Shown piece after piece: positions 24,873 through 34,634 of a DNA stretch of 64,000 nt. Both the position numbers and the translations under genes were made by a program. The DNA lies in assembly GCF_004124325.1 (NCBI RefSeq), contig NZ_QBDT01000001.1:7378001-7442000 (forward strand). Direction: 5' to 3'. A model generated the notes under the pieces. The model did no database searches. It was not told the origin of the DNA and was given only the letters and a program-made list of their open reading frames with translations. This DNA is from Streptomyces sp. L2. GTDB taxonomy: Bacteria > Actinomycetota > Actinomycetes > Streptomycetales > Streptomycetaceae. The first letter of the stretch is position 1. Each line of letters opens with the position of its first letter.

Positions 24873-25718
24873 ATGCTGACCGACATGTCGACAAGCCGTT
24901 CCGGCACGACAGACCGCACCACCGCCCCGGCGCGGCGGGTCCACGACGACGCCCCCGACACCGCCGCCCTCTTCGCCCGGCTGGCCGCCCTGGACGACGG
25001 CCCCGAACGCGACGAGGTGCGCGACGAACTCGTCGCCGCCTGGCTGCCCATGGCCCACCGCATCGCCGGCCGGTTCCGGGACCGCGGGGAGGCCGTCGAG
25101 GACCTGCGGCAGGTGGCGGCCCTCGGGCTGGTCAAGGCGGTCGACCGGTTCGACCCCTCGCGCGGGGCGTTCGAAAGTTATGCCGTGCCCACCATCACCG
25201 GCGAGGTGAAGCGGCACTTCAGGGACCGGATGTGGGCCCTGCGGGTCCCGCGCCGGGTGCAGGAGCTGCGCAACCGCGTCCGCGTGGCCCGCCGCGAACT
25301 CACCCAGAACCCCGGCAGCCGTGAGCCCACGGTCGCCGACATCGCCGCCCACACCGGCCTCACCGAGGACGAGGTGAGCGCGGGCATGGAGGCGCTGGAG
25401 AGCTTCAGCACGCTGTCCCTGGACGCCGAGCTGGCCGGCGGCGACGACGGCTACAGCCTGGCCGACACCCTGGGCGCGTCCGACACCTCCTTCGACGTCG
25501 TCGTCGACCGCGAGGCCGCCAAGGAGGGGTTGCGTCGGCTGCCCGAGCGTGAACAGGCCATCCTCTACATGCGTTTCTTCGAGGACATGACGCAGAGCCG
25601 GATCGCCGACCGCCTCGGCATCTCCCAGATGCACGTCTCCCGGCTCATCAGCCGCAGCTGCGCCCGGGTCCGCGACGAGGCGATGGGCCGGCACCGGGGC
25701 GGCCGCCCCATGGCCTGA
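24873..25718 (+). CDS. SigB/SigF/SigG-family RNA polymerase sigma factor
   Basis: A 281-residue alternative sigma factor. Region 2 contains LRQVAALGLVKAVDRFDP and AVPTITGEVKRHFRDRMW. Region 3 begins REPTVADIAAHTGL. Region 4 contains EQAILYMRFFEDMTQSRIADRLGISQMHVSRL. This is the group-3 family controlling general stress and sporulation in actinobacteria. AGGAG lies 10 bases before the ATG at 24873. An RsbW-like gene upstream suggests partner-switch control. A paralogue lies 21 kb away at 46766-47557. Confidence 0.94.
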   Translation: MLTDMSTSRSGTTDRTTAPARRVHDDAPDTAALFARLAALDDGPERDEVRDELVAAWLPMAHRIAGRFRDRGEAVEDLRQVAALGLVKAVDRFDPSRGAFESYAVPTITGEVKRHFRDRMWALRVPRRVQELRNRVRVARRELTQNPGSREPTVADIAAHTGLTEDEVSAGMEALESFSTLSLDAELAGGDDGYSLADTLGASDTSFDVVVDREAAKEGLRRLPEREQAILYMRFFEDMTQSRIADRLGISQMHVSRLISRSCARVRDEAMGRHRGGRPMA

Positions 25719-25764
25719 AGGCGTCCGCCTCCCTCGGGAGTCTCCCGGGCCCTGGTGCCCGCCG

Positions 25765-28065
25765 TCACTTCTCGGGCTGGTCCGGTGCCATCCCCAGGGG
25801 GCGGGCCAGGCCCGACACGGCCTCGTCCAGGCGCTGCAGATGCCGTAGCACCCGGTCGGTCACCCTGCCGTAGCGGGGTGTGCGCAGGGTGCCCGGCTCC
25901 AGCATCGACGCGATGCTGGGGCCGGTCTCCATGCGGGCGGCGGATCCGGGGTCCGAGACGTGCGCGGCGATCGTCTCGATGTTGTGCACGATCCGCCCGC
26001 CGGCGCCGCGCAGCCGCGGATCCGCCGCCATCGACGGATGTGTGGGCAGCAGCTCCGCCGTGGCCGCCAGCGAACGGCCGTGGTACGCGCAGGTCTCCAG
26101 CAGCGCCACGATGTACCGGGCGTTGTCCCGGCGCGAGCGCAGCGGTGTGATCGGATGGGTCAGCGGCTGGGTGGCGGCCCGCAGATCGGCCAGCGCCTGG
26201 TCCAGGGCGCGCGCCTTGTCCACCAGCTCGCCCGGCGCGTCCCCGCTCAGCTGGTCGACCGCGGCCCGCGTCACGTCGGCCAGCCGGTCCAGGACGGCGA
26301 CCAGGAGTTCGTCGGTACGGCGGTCCGTGCGCACCGGGAGCACCACCGCCGCCGCGATCACCCCGCAGGTCGCCCCCAGGGCGGTCTCCTCCACCCGTAG
26401 CAGCAGCACCGAGGCGCTGTAGGAGTTCAGCAGCGTGTACAACAGTCCCAGCATCGCTGTGACGAAGAACGACATCAGTGTGTAGGACAGCGGAGCGCTG
26501 TAGAACATCGCGAAGACGAACAGCAGCACCAGCCCGAAGGCCGTCCACGTGTGGTGCCCGACCAGCCCCGCGAGCCCGATGCCGGCCACCACGCCGAGCA
26601 CCGTGCCCAGCAGCCGGCGGTACCCCTTGACCAGGATCTCGCCGGTGGACGAGGTGTTGATGAACACGATCCAGCAGGTCAGCACCGCCCAGTACCAGCG
26701 CTGCGTGGACAGCAGCTCGCCGCCCAGGATGGCCAGCGAGGACCCCACGGCCACCTGCACCGCGGCCCGGGTGGTGGGCCGCCGCAGCCCGGTCCGGCCG
26801 GCCTGCTCGCCCTCCTCGTCCTCGCTGCCCTCGATGGCCGCGTCCTCGGCGTCCAGTTCCTCGCGGGAGCGGGCCGTCGCCGGGGAGTCGTCGGACTCGT
26901 CCAGCGGCCCGTCCAGGGCCATCCGCAGCCCCAGCGAGGCGCGCGCGGCCTCGCCGAGGCCCCGGAACACGTCCTGGACGGCGGGGGAGGCCCGCGGCAG
27001 GTTCTCCTCCTCGCGGTAGCCGAGCAGCCGGTTGCGCACGTGCGCCAGCGCCGTCCCGGAGGCCTCGCCGACCGGGCGCTGCACCAGCAGGCGCAGCGCC
27101 GCCAGGTCCCGGCGCAGCGCGGCACTCGCCTCGTCCCGCACCGGCAGCTCCCCACCGGAGGGCAGCGGGGCGCCCGGCAGATGCAGGGTGAGCGTCTCGG
27201 TCCGCTCGGCGCTGCGCGCGGTGAGCAGCAGCAGACCGAGCCGTTCGGCCGCGATCTCGGCGTCCGCGATCCGGCGCTGCAGCAGCCGGGCCACCGCCTC
27301 GTCGGACGTGCCGTCCGCCAGCCGGCCCTGGATCAGCAGCGCCGTGTCGTGCAGCCGGGCGGTGCCGGTGCGCAGGTCGGCGAGGACCTTGTCCACCTCG
27401 TCGGGCCCGGCGTCCAGCAGTTCGGCCTGCGTGCCGACCAACTGGCCCAGCCGGGCCCGGAAGGCCCGCCGCAGCCGGTCCAGGACACCGGCCGGGGTCT
27501 GCGGGAACAGCAGGAAACGGGCGGCCGCGCTACTCGCGAACGCCACGGCCAGCACGCCGTACAGGGCCGGCAGCATGTGCGGGGTGGCGCGCACGAACAG
27601 CGAGACGAAGTAGACCTGGAAGCCGATCAGGCCGAGCGCCGTGCCGCGGTCACCGAACCGCCGGCCGTAGACCGCGCAGAAGATGAGGACGACGAAGAAC
27701 AGGTCACCCGCCACCACCCGCTGGTTCAGCACCGCGCCCAGCGACATCGACGCCAGCGCCGTCGGCAGCCCCAGCGCGAGGGTCACGGCCTGCCGCGAAC
27801 GCTGCTTCTCCCGGATGGCGAACGTCGCCGCCATCGCCGAGATGGCGCCCGCGACCAGATGGGTCACCGGCGCCCCGAGCACGGCCAGCACGAGAAGCGT
27901 GACGGCGATGGCGGCGACCGTCCGCAGCCCCGCGGTCAGCCGCAGCAGCCCCGGGTCCGAGGCCGCGAGCCGGTCCCACACCCGTGCCCACCCCACCCGA
28001 ACCGCTGCCCTCACGCCGTCGCGCCCACTTCCGTCCGGCCCATGATCGTGTCGCGACCCCAGCAT
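25765..28065 (-). CDS. FUSC-family membrane protein
   Basis: A 766-residue protein with two membrane blocks. The N-terminal hydrophobic segments lie at about 35-195 and the C-terminal ones at about 455-580. Each is followed by a long helical cytosolic region. This duplicated plan is that of the FUSC / aromatic-acid-exporter-like family, which includes YccS-like proteins and AaeB. The transported compound is unknown. I use ATG 28065; a GTG at 28014 is an alternative start just before the first conserved region. The NDH-2 gene ends 28 bp upstream on the same strand, so they may be co-transcribed. Confidence 0.85.
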   Translation of the reverse strand: MLGSRHDHGPDGSGRDGVRAAVRVGWARVWDRLAASDPGLLRLTAGLRTVAAIAVTLLVLAVLGAPVTHLVAGAISAMAATFAIREKQRSRQAVTLALGLPTALASMSLGAVLNQRVVAGDLFFVVLIFCAVYGRRFGDRGTALGLIGFQVYFVSLFVRATPHMLPALYGVLAVAFASSAAARFLLFPQTPAGVLDRLRRAFRARLGQLVGTQAELLDAGPDEVDKVLADLRTGTARLHDTALLIQGRLADGTSDEAVARLLQRRIADAEIAAERLGLLLLTARSAERTETLTLHLPGAPLPSGGELPVRDEASAALRRDLAALRLLVQRPVGEASGTALAHVRNRLLGYREEENLPRASPAVQDVFRGLGEAARASLGLRMALDGPLDESDDSPATARSREELDAEDAAIEGSEDEEGEQAGRTGLRRPTTRAAVQVAVGSSLAILGGELLSTQRWYWAVLTCWIVFINTSSTGEILVKGYRRLLGTVLGVVAGIGLAGLVGHHTWTAFGLVLLFVFAMFYSAPLSYTLMSFFVTAMLGLLYTLLNSYSASVLLLRVEETALGATCGVIAAAVVLPVRTDRRTDELLVAVLDRLADVTRAAVDQLSGDAPGELVDKARALDQALADLRAATQPLTHPITPLRSRRDNARYIVALLETCAYHGRSLAATAELLPTHPSMAADPRLRGAGGRIVHNIETIAAHVSDPGSAARMETGPSIASMLEPGTLRTPRYGRVTDRVLRHLQRLDEAVSGLARPLGMAPDQPEK

Positions 28066-28093
28066 GGCACGGCCCCCGGCGGTGCCGGCCGGT

Positions 28094-29470
28094 TCAGGGG
28101 CTCTCGACCGGCTTGCCCTCCACACGCTCGCGGACCTGGTCCGGCGTCAGATAGGCGTCCGTGAACTCGAAGTCCTTCAGCCGGGCCGGCTTGCGGGCCT
28201 GGAAGCCGGTGCGCACGAAATCGTCGCCGGCGACCGCGTTCAGCATCCAGTTCGTCATGACGCGGGCCTTGGCGACATTGGTGCGCAGCGCCGACCAGTG
28301 GTAGCCGCGCGCCACCGCCTGCGCGGGCACGCCCCGCAGCTCCACCCCGAGCGGCTTGGACACCGCGTCCTTCCCGCCGAGGTCGACGACCAGCCCCAGG
28401 TCCTTGTGCTCGTACGGCTTCATCGGCTGCCCGCGCAGCGTCGCGATGACGTTGTCGGCGACCGCCCCGCCCTGCCGCATGGCGTGCTGGGCCGTCGGCG
28501 GGCACACCGCGCCCTCGTCGTCCTTGGCCCGGTCGGGCACGGCGGCGGCGTCGCCGAGCGCGAAGACACCGTCGTACCCCGGCAGGCACATGTCGGCGGT
28601 CACCGCGAGCCGGCCGCGGACGGTCTCCGCGCCCAGCGTGGCCATCAGCGGGCTGGCGACCACGCCGGCCGTCCAGATCAGCGTGTGGGTCGGGACCACC
28701 CGCCCGTCGGTGAAGGTGACCTCCTCCGCGCCCGCCTTGTCGATCGAGACGCCCAGCGACACCTCGATGCCGCGCCGTCCGAGGATCTCCTGCGCGCTGC
28801 GGCCCAGCTTGTCGCCCAGCTCCGGCATCAGCTTGGGCGCGATGTCGATGAGGTGCCACTTGATCAGGCCCGGGTCGATCCGCGGGTAGCGCTGGACGGC
28901 CGCGTGCGTGAGCCGCTGCAGACAGGCCGCCGTCTCGGTGCCGGCGTAGCCGCCGCCGACGACCACGAACTGCAGCCGAGCGGCCCGCTCCGCCGGATCG
29001 TCGCTGGCGTCGGCCAGGTCGAGCTGCGTGATGACGTGGTCGCGGATGTAGGCGGCCTCGGCGAGCGTCTTCATCCCGAAGGCGTGCTCCGTCAGCCCCG
29101 GGATGTCGAAGGTGCGGGTCACGCTGCCCGGCGCCAGCACGATGTAGTCGTACCGCTCGTTGACGATCTTGTCGGTGATCGTGCGGACCACGCAGACCTT
29201 CGACCGCAGGTCCACCCCGATCGCCCCGCCCGGGAGGATCCGGGTGCGGTACTTCCTGCTGCGGCGCAGCGACAGAGCGATCGACTGCGGCGTGAGCACG
29301 CCGGAGGCGACCTGGGGCAGCAGGGGGAGATAGAGCTGGTACGAGTACGGCGTCACCAGCGTGATGTCGGCCTCGTCCGGGCCGAGCCTGCGCTCCAGAC
29401 GGCGCACGCACCCCACTCCGGCGAAGCCTGCGCCCACCACCAGGATCCTGGGTCGTGTCACGGTGTCCAT
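28094..29470 (-). CDS. ndh: Type II NADH dehydrogenase (NDH-2)
   Basis: A 458-residue flavoprotein with FAD motif VVGAGFAGVGCVRRL near the N-terminus, NAD(H) motif VVVGGGYAGTETA near residue 175, and VFALGDAAAVPD near 320. A C-terminal amphipathic stretch is typical of monotopic NDH-2 enzymes that pass electrons from NADH to menaquinone without pumping protons. The ATG at 29470 is adjacent to GAAAGGG; a GTG at 29461 with 9-base spacing is an equally good start. The longer frame to 30403 is not supported. Confidence 0.9.
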   Translation of the reverse strand: MDTVTRPRILVVGAGFAGVGCVRRLERRLGPDEADITLVTPYSYQLYLPLLPQVASGVLTPQSIALSLRRSRKYRTRILPGGAIGVDLRSKVCVVRTITDKIVNERYDYIVLAPGSVTRTFDIPGLTEHAFGMKTLAEAAYIRDHVITQLDLADASDDPAERAARLQFVVVGGGYAGTETAACLQRLTHAAVQRYPRIDPGLIKWHLIDIAPKLMPELGDKLGRSAQEILGRRGIEVSLGVSIDKAGAEEVTFTDGRVVPTHTLIWTAGVVASPLMATLGAETVRGRLAVTADMCLPGYDGVFALGDAAAVPDRAKDDEGAVCPPTAQHAMRQGGAVADNVIATLRGQPMKPYEHKDLGLVVDLGGKDAVSKPLGVELRGVPAQAVARGYHWSALRTNVAKARVMTNWMLNAVAGDDFVRTGFQARKPARLKDFEFTDAYLTPDQVRERVEGKPVESP

Positions 29471-29699
29471 CCCTTTCTGCGGCTCCAGGCGGTCCGACTC
29501 GACGCCGTTCGCATGCCCCGGACCGCTGCTGCGCACCACGACCGATCCCACCGTGGCCCCAGCAGCCGCGCCAGTCGGCTGCGGCAGGCAGACGAACGCG
29601 TGGGCACCAGCATGCCCCCGCTTCCCGCCCAAGTAACCGGAAGTCGCACAGATACACGTCCGGCTCCTCCCGGACCGGCCCGGGCCGTACAGTGCCGTC

Positions 29700-30512
29700 A
29701 TGACGGACCCGCGGCCCGGTACGGGCTTCCAGAAGAGCGGCATCGACCCCGCGAACGTGGCCCGCCTCGTGGGCGCCCTCGACGCCCAGGACGCCAACGA
29801 CGGCGTACGGCGGCTGCGCGCCTGGGCCGCCGAGGCACTCGCCGTACGCCCCGGGGAACGGGCGCTGGACATCGGCTGCGGAACCGGCACCCACACCCGC
29901 GCCCTGGCCGCCGCAGTCGGCCCCGAGGGCTCCGCGCTGGGCGTCGAACCCAACCCCGGGCTGCGCGCCGCGGCCGAGGAACGCGCCGCCGGTAACCCGG
30001 CACGCTTCGTCGACGGCGACGCGCTGGCCCTGCCCGTCCCGGACGCCTCGATGGACGTCGTCTGGTGCGAACGGGTCCTGCAGCACCTGACCGAACCCGG
30101 CCGGGCCGTCGCCGAGATGGCCCGGGTGCTGCGCCCGGGCGGCCGGGTGGCACTCCTCGACACCGACTGGGCGACCGCCATCCTGTACCCCGGCGACCCC
30201 GCCGTGATGGAGGCGCTGACCTCGGCCATTCTGTCCGGCGCGGCCAACCCCCGCTCCGGGCGGCGGCTGGTCGGACAGCTCGGAGAGGCCGGGTTCGTCG
30301 TGGACGACCGGGGCTCCCAGGCCCTCCTCCAGGACCACACCTCGGTCGCCTGGCCGCTGGTGCGGATGCTCGGCGAGACGGCCGTCCGCCAGGGGGCGCT
30401 CACCGAGGCGCAGCGCGACGCGGCCTACGCCGAGCTGACCGAGGCCGCCGCACGCCACGCCCTGCACATGTCCGTGACCATGTTCGGGGTCGTCGCCCAC
30501 CGCCCGGTCTGA
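29700..30512 (+). CDS. SAM-dependent methyltransferase, class I
   Basis: A 270-residue protein with SAM motif I ALDIGCGTGTHTRAL near residue 60, motif II around DGDALALPVPDASMDVVWC, and LRPGGRVALLDTDW. This is the Methyltransf_11/25 layout seen in UbiE-like and small-molecule methyltransferases; the substrate is unknown. It starts with ATG at 29700. It is divergent from ndh across 229 bp and ends 9 bp before the end of the convergent HATPase gene. Confidence 0.9.
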   Translation: MTDPRPGTGFQKSGIDPANVARLVGALDAQDANDGVRRLRAWAAEALAVRPGERALDIGCGTGTHTRALAAAVGPEGSALGVEPNPGLRAAAEERAAGNPARFVDGDALALPVPDASMDVVWCERVLQHLTEPGRAVAEMARVLRPGGRVALLDTDWATAILYPGDPAVMEALTSAILSGAANPRSGRRLVGQLGEAGFVVDDRGSQALLQDHTSVAWPLVRMLGETAVRQGALTEAQRDAAYAELTEAAARHALHMSVTMFGVVAHRPV

Positions 30513-30521
30513 CCGGGCCGG

Positions 30522-30956
30522 TCACCAGGGCAGGAAGACGTGGATGTCCTTGCCCCGGTCGGTGACGACGACGCTCACCTGGTCGCACAGCGTGTGCACC
30601 AGGTGCCAGCCGATGCCTCCGCCGCCCGTGCGGGGGTGGAAGGGCCGCGGCTCCGGCCGGGTGGTGCTGGTGTCGTGCATCGTGACGTGCACCCCGTCGA
30701 AGGTGCGGCGCATGTGCAGATCGAACGGCCCGGGCGCGTACTGGACGGCGTTGGCGGCCAGTTCGGTGACGACCAGCAGGATGTCGTCCCAGTACTCGTG
30801 CGCGCCCGGCGGGGCGTCGATCGCCAGGTCGTCGAGGAACTCCTCCGCGGCGAGCCGCGCGCCCGTGACATTGCGCAGCTCACCCGCGAAGGAGAAGGTG
30901 CGGTCGTGCCTCTCCTCCGGGGGCGGTGTGTCGTTCCAACGCGGCTCCGTCGACAT
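30522..30956 (-). CDS. HATPase_c_2 ATP-binding protein (anti-sigma-type)
   Basis: A 144-residue protein with N-box LLVVTELAANAVQYAPG near residue 65 and a Gly-rich GGGGIGWHLVHTLCDQ segment that serves as the ATP lid. It belongs to the RsbW-like kinase group numerous in Streptomyces. No sigma or anti-anti-sigma gene is adjacent, so it is an orphan. The ATG at 30956 is chosen (MSTEPRWNDTPP). Confidence 0.85.
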   Translation of the reverse strand: MSTEPRWNDTPPPEERHDRTFSFAGELRNVTGARLAAEEFLDDLAIDAPPGAHEYWDDILLVVTELAANAVQYAPGPFDLHMRRTFDGVHVTMHDTSTTRPEPRPFHPRTGGGGIGWHLVHTLCDQVSVVVTDRGKDIHVFLPW

Positions 30957-31120
30957 CTCGCATTCCCAGGCCCCGCCGGACCGGTCCCTCGTGGACCCCT
31001 TCCGACCAGGGCGGTCGTCGTCGCTGATCTCTTCAACGCTGCGGGTTCCCTCGCCCGGCCGGGTAAAGCGTCCGTCATGGGGCCGGTGTCCCGTGCGGAC
31101 AGGTGCCTCCTTCCCACGGA

Positions 31121-33025
31121 TCACCGGAACACACTGTCCGGCTCGTCCCAGTCGGCCTGCTCCTCCGGTCCCGGCCGCCGGGCGGCGCGGGAACGGGCCT
31201 CGTACATCGCCTCGATCTCGGCCGCGTAGTGCCGCGCTATGGCCTCTCGGCGCAGCTTCAGCGACGGCGTCAGCAGTCCGTTGCCCGGGGCGAACGGTTC
31301 TTGCAGGACACGGTAGACCCTGATCGACTCCGCCCGGGACACCGCGCTGTTGGCGGAGGCCACGGCCCGCGCGATCTCCTCCCGCAGCGCGTTCTCCTCA
31401 CGGGTCTCCCGGCCCGCGGAGTCGCCCGGCAGCGCCAGCGCGGCCCGCCAGTGCGCCAGGAAGTCGGGGTCCAGGGTGATCAGGGCGCCCACGCACGGCC
31501 GGTCGTCGCCGACGACCACCGCCTGGTGGACGAGCGGATGCAGCCGCAGCCGCTGCTCCAGCGGGGCCGGGGCCACGCTCTTGCCGCCGCTGGTGACGAT
31601 GACGTCCTTCTTGCGCCCGGTGATCGTCAGATAGCCCTCGGAGTCCAGCCGCCCGATGTCCCCGGTCCCCAGCCAGCCGCCGCGCAGCGCCGCCCGCGTC
31701 CGCGCCTCCTCGCCGATGTACCCCTGGAACACCGACGGCCCGCGCACCAGGATCTCCCCGTCGTCGGCCACCTGCACGTCCGTGCCGGGCAGCGGCCGGC
31801 CCACGGTTCCCGACTTCTCCCGGCCCAGCGGCTGCATGGTGATCCCGCCGGAGGTCTCCGTCAGCCCGTACCCGTCGTGGACGTAGAGACCGATGCCCTC
31901 GTAGAACAGCGACAGTTCCCGGCTGAGGGAGGAGCCGCCCGAGGTGCCCCGCAGCACCCGGCCGCCGAGCGCCCCGCGCAGCTTGCGGTACACCGTCCGC
32001 TCGTACAGCGCGTGCTGCAGCCGCAGCTCCAGGCCGGGGCCCGGCCCGGTGCCGAGCCGCCGGCGCTCCTCCGCGCCGGCGAAGTCCCGCGCGGTCCGGG
32101 CGGCTCGCTCGAACAGTGCGCCGTGGCCCGCCTGCTGGGCCGTACGCAGGAAATTCTTGTACAGCTTCTCGAACACCGACGGCACACCGTACAGATAGGT
32201 CGGCCGGAACGTCCGCAGCGCCGAGGCCAGGGCGGCCTCCGTCAGTTCGGGCTCGTGCGCCATCAGGACCCCGCCGCGTACACAGATCTGCTGGATCATG
32301 ATGCCGTACACGTGGGAGAACGGCAGGAACGCCAGCACGGACGGCTGTTCGCCCGGCAGCGCCGTCGTATGGCGCCAGCCGGCCAGGAGCGTGTCGCAGG
32401 GGTACGCCAGGCCGCGGTGGCTGAGCGCACAGCCCAGCGGGTGGCCCGAGGTACCGGACGTGTACGCGATGACCGCCGTCGAGTCCGGCAGCACGATCCG
32501 GCGCAGCGACTCCACCGTGGTCAGCGGCACCGGCAGGCCCCGCTCGACGAGCTGGTCCAGCGCGCCCGCGTCCAGCTGCCACACGTGCCGCAGCCGGGGC
32601 AGCCCCGCGCACGCGGTGCCGACGGTCATGACGCCCTGCTCGTCCTCCACCGCCACGGCCACGCAGCCGGCGTCCCGCAGGATCCACTCGACCTGCTCTC
32701 GCGACGACGTCGGATGGATCGGGACGACCTCCGCGCCGACGGTCCACAGGGCGTGGCTCAGCACCGTCCACTCGTAGCGGGTGCGGGCCATCAGTGCCAC
32801 GCGGTGGCCGGGGGAGATACCGGCGGCGATCAGCCCCTTGGCCACGTCGACGACTTCGTCCCGCAGCTCCACCGCCGTCACCTCCTCCCAGACGCCGGCG
32901 AAAGCGTCCGGCCGGCGCGCCAGCATCGGCAGGGCGGGGGTCCGCTCGGCGGTCTCGAAGAGAGCGTCGGCGAGCCCGCCGGTCAGCGGCGGGGCGGCCG
33001 TGGGAGCGAGTGCGACATCGCGCAT
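31121..33025 (-). CDS. Long-chain acyl-CoA synthetase (AMP-forming)
   Basis: A 634-residue adenylate-forming enzyme. It has the P-loop-like A3 motif AYTSGTSGHPLG near residue 185, A5 DGYGLTETSGG near 345, A7 LGTGDIG, and A8 GRKKDVIVTSGGKSVAP. The length and motifs are those of FadD15-type long-chain acyl-CoA synthetases, which activate fatty acids with ATP and CoA. The start is ATG 33025, preceded by GGAGCAG; the longer frame to 33562 overlaps the divergent DUF6480 gene and is rejected. Confidence 0.92.
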   Translation of the reverse strand: MRDVALAPTAAPPLTGGLADALFETAERTPALPMLARRPDAFAGVWEEVTAVELRDEVVDVAKGLIAAGISPGHRVALMARTRYEWTVLSHALWTVGAEVVPIHPTSSREQVEWILRDAGCVAVAVEDEQGVMTVGTACAGLPRLRHVWQLDAGALDQLVERGLPVPLTTVESLRRIVLPDSTAVIAYTSGTSGHPLGCALSHRGLAYPCDTLLAGWRHTTALPGEQPSVLAFLPFSHVYGIMIQQICVRGGVLMAHEPELTEAALASALRTFRPTYLYGVPSVFEKLYKNFLRTAQQAGHGALFERAARTARDFAGAEERRRLGTGPGPGLELRLQHALYERTVYRKLRGALGGRVLRGTSGGSSLSRELSLFYEGIGLYVHDGYGLTETSGGITMQPLGREKSGTVGRPLPGTDVQVADDGEILVRGPSVFQGYIGEEARTRAALRGGWLGTGDIGRLDSEGYLTITGRKKDVIVTSGGKSVAPAPLEQRLRLHPLVHQAVVVGDDRPCVGALITLDPDFLAHWRAALALPGDSAGRETREENALREEIARAVASANSAVSRAESIRVYRVLQEPFAPGNGLLTPSLKLRREAIARHYAAEIEAMYEARSRAARRPGPEEQADWDEPDSVFR

Positions 33026-33178
33026 GCGCTGCTCCTGGGGTGTGCGGAGGGTGACTCCGCCGATCGGCTCTGCTGTCGGCGGTGCTCGAATGTAGCCCAG
33101 GCGGGCGACCGCTGGTGCCGGGAACGGCGAAGTCGTGATCGGCTGATGATCTGGCCGTGTCCGGGGGACTCGGACCCC

Positions 33179-33412
33179 ATGACCTATGTGAACCCCGATC
33201 CGGAGCCCGACCGCACGACAGGGCTGGAGCCCGGGGGAGGAGTCCCGCCCGGCGAGACCCCGCCCGCGGAGAGCAGCATGCCCGAGGCCGCGATCCGGCA
33301 GCCCGACAGCAACGCCCGGGGCTGGTCGAAGGCGCCGATGACGGTCATCGTCCTGTGCCTCGTCGTGCTCGCGGCGTTCTTCCTGGCCTACGCGCTGGCC
33401 CTGATCTTCTGA
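33179..33412 (+). CDS. DUF6480 family small membrane protein
   Basis: A 77-residue protein beginning MTYVNPDPEPDRTTGLEPGG. The hydrophilic Pro/Gly-rich half carries the family signature TTGLEPGGGVPPGETPPAE. A single C-terminal membrane helix follows (VIVLCLVVLAAFFLAYALAL). Function unknown. Small proteins of this type are common and conserved in Streptomyces. It is divergent from the acyl-CoA ligase gene and convergent with the YbdK-like gene. Confidence 0.88.
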   Translation: MTYVNPDPEPDRTTGLEPGGGVPPGETPPAESSMPEAAIRQPDSNARGWSKAPMTVIVLCLVVLAAFFLAYALALIF

Positions 33413-33434
33413 GGGGTCCTCCCCGGGGTCCGCC

Positions 33435-34523
33435 TCACCCCTGGGTGTGGCGGACGCACTCGGTGACGACCTCGCGCAGACTGCCGGTGCGTTCCAGCAG
33501 CTCGCGCTGCTCGCGGGCGCCGTTGCCGTGCCGCAGCAGCGCGGCGACGGCCTCCTCGGCACGCTCGGCGTCGCCGCACTCCGTGAGCGCGTCCCCGGTG
33601 TGCTCCAGCAGCGCGCGCAGCACGTCCCCGGCCGGCCGCGGCCGCAGGGTGACCGGGTCGAGGAGGTCCTGTTCCAGGCCGGTCCGGGCGGCCTGCCACG
33701 CGGCCAGCCGCAGCAGGCTCACGCTGTGGTCGGGGGCCGGCCGGCCCGCCCGCCAGTCGCGTGCGGCGGTCTCCACCAGGCCGCGGGCCAGGGTGGCGAC
33801 GAGGACGGCGGTCTCCGCGCGCAGGCACACGTCGGCCACCCGGATCTCCACCGTCGGGTAGTTCGCCGACAGCCGGGCGTCGAAGTACGCCATCGCCTCG
33901 TCCAGGATGACGCCGCTCGCCACCATGTCCGCCACCCTGCGGTGGTAGCGCTCGGGCGAGCCGAACAGCTCCGTCGGACCGGCCGACGGCCAGCGGTTCC
34001 AGACTCGGCTGCGATAGCTGGCGTAGCTGGTCTCCCGGCCCTGCCAGAACGGCGAGTTGGCGCTGACGGCCGCGAGTACCGGCAGCCAGGGGCGGAGCCG
34101 GTCGAGGATCGCCACGCCCTCCTCGTCCGACTCCACGCACACATGCACATGGCAGCCGCAGACGAGCTGGTCCCGGGTGCCGACCCCGTACCGCTCGGCC
34201 AGCCACTGGTAGCGGTCGTTCACCGTGAGGGAGGGGCTGACCGGCAGCGGCGAGGTGGCGAGCGCGGCCACCGTGCAGCCGATCTGCCCCGCGTGCCGCG
34301 CCGACTCCTTGCGCCAGCGAACGATCTCCGCCCCGAGGTCCGCCATGTCCGTCTGCGGATGCGTGGCGAACTCCAGCATCTGCCCGAACAGCTCCTTCTC
34401 GAACACGTCCTGCCCGGAACCGCTGTGGGCGGCACGGGCGAGGACGGCGGCGGCCAGTGCCTTCGGATCGCCGCTGCCGGGATCCACCAGGAGGAGCTCC
34501 TCCTCCACTCCGACGGTGCGCAC
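33435..34523 (-). CDS. YbdK-type carboxylate-amine ligase (glutamate-cysteine ligase GCS2 family)
   Basis: A 362-residue protein opening VRTVGVEEELLLVDPGSG with a later CGCHVHVCVES and YPTVEIRVADVC. This is the GCS2 fold of weak gamma-glutamylcysteine synthetases (YbdK). Streptomyces make mycothiol rather than glutathione, so the true substrate pair is uncertain. The GTG at 34523 is strongly supported by GAGGAGAAGGG with an 8-base spacer; the longer frame to 34625 is not. It lies downstream of glgB by 111 bp on the same strand. Confidence 0.88.
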   Translation of the reverse strand: MRTVGVEEELLLVDPGSGDPKALAAAVLARAAHSGSGQDVFEKELFGQMLEFATHPQTDMADLGAEIVRWRKESARHAGQIGCTVAALATSPLPVSPSLTVNDRYQWLAERYGVGTRDQLVCGCHVHVCVESDEEGVAILDRLRPWLPVLAAVSANSPFWQGRETSYASYRSRVWNRWPSAGPTELFGSPERYHRRVADMVASGVILDEAMAYFDARLSANYPTVEIRVADVCLRAETAVLVATLARGLVETAARDWRAGRPAPDHSVSLLRLAAWQAARTGLEQDLLDPVTLRPRPAGDVLRALLEHTGDALTECGDAERAEEAVAALLRHGNGAREQRELLERTGSLREVVTECVRHTQG

Positions 34524-34634
34524 GGGTGCCGCCCTTCTCCTCGTGCCTCCGCACGCCGTCTCGTGCCACGAGGGGCGGCCGGAGGTCTGTACGACCCCGA
34601 CTGCCCCCCGGGCGTCGGTCGACACCTGCGCGGC

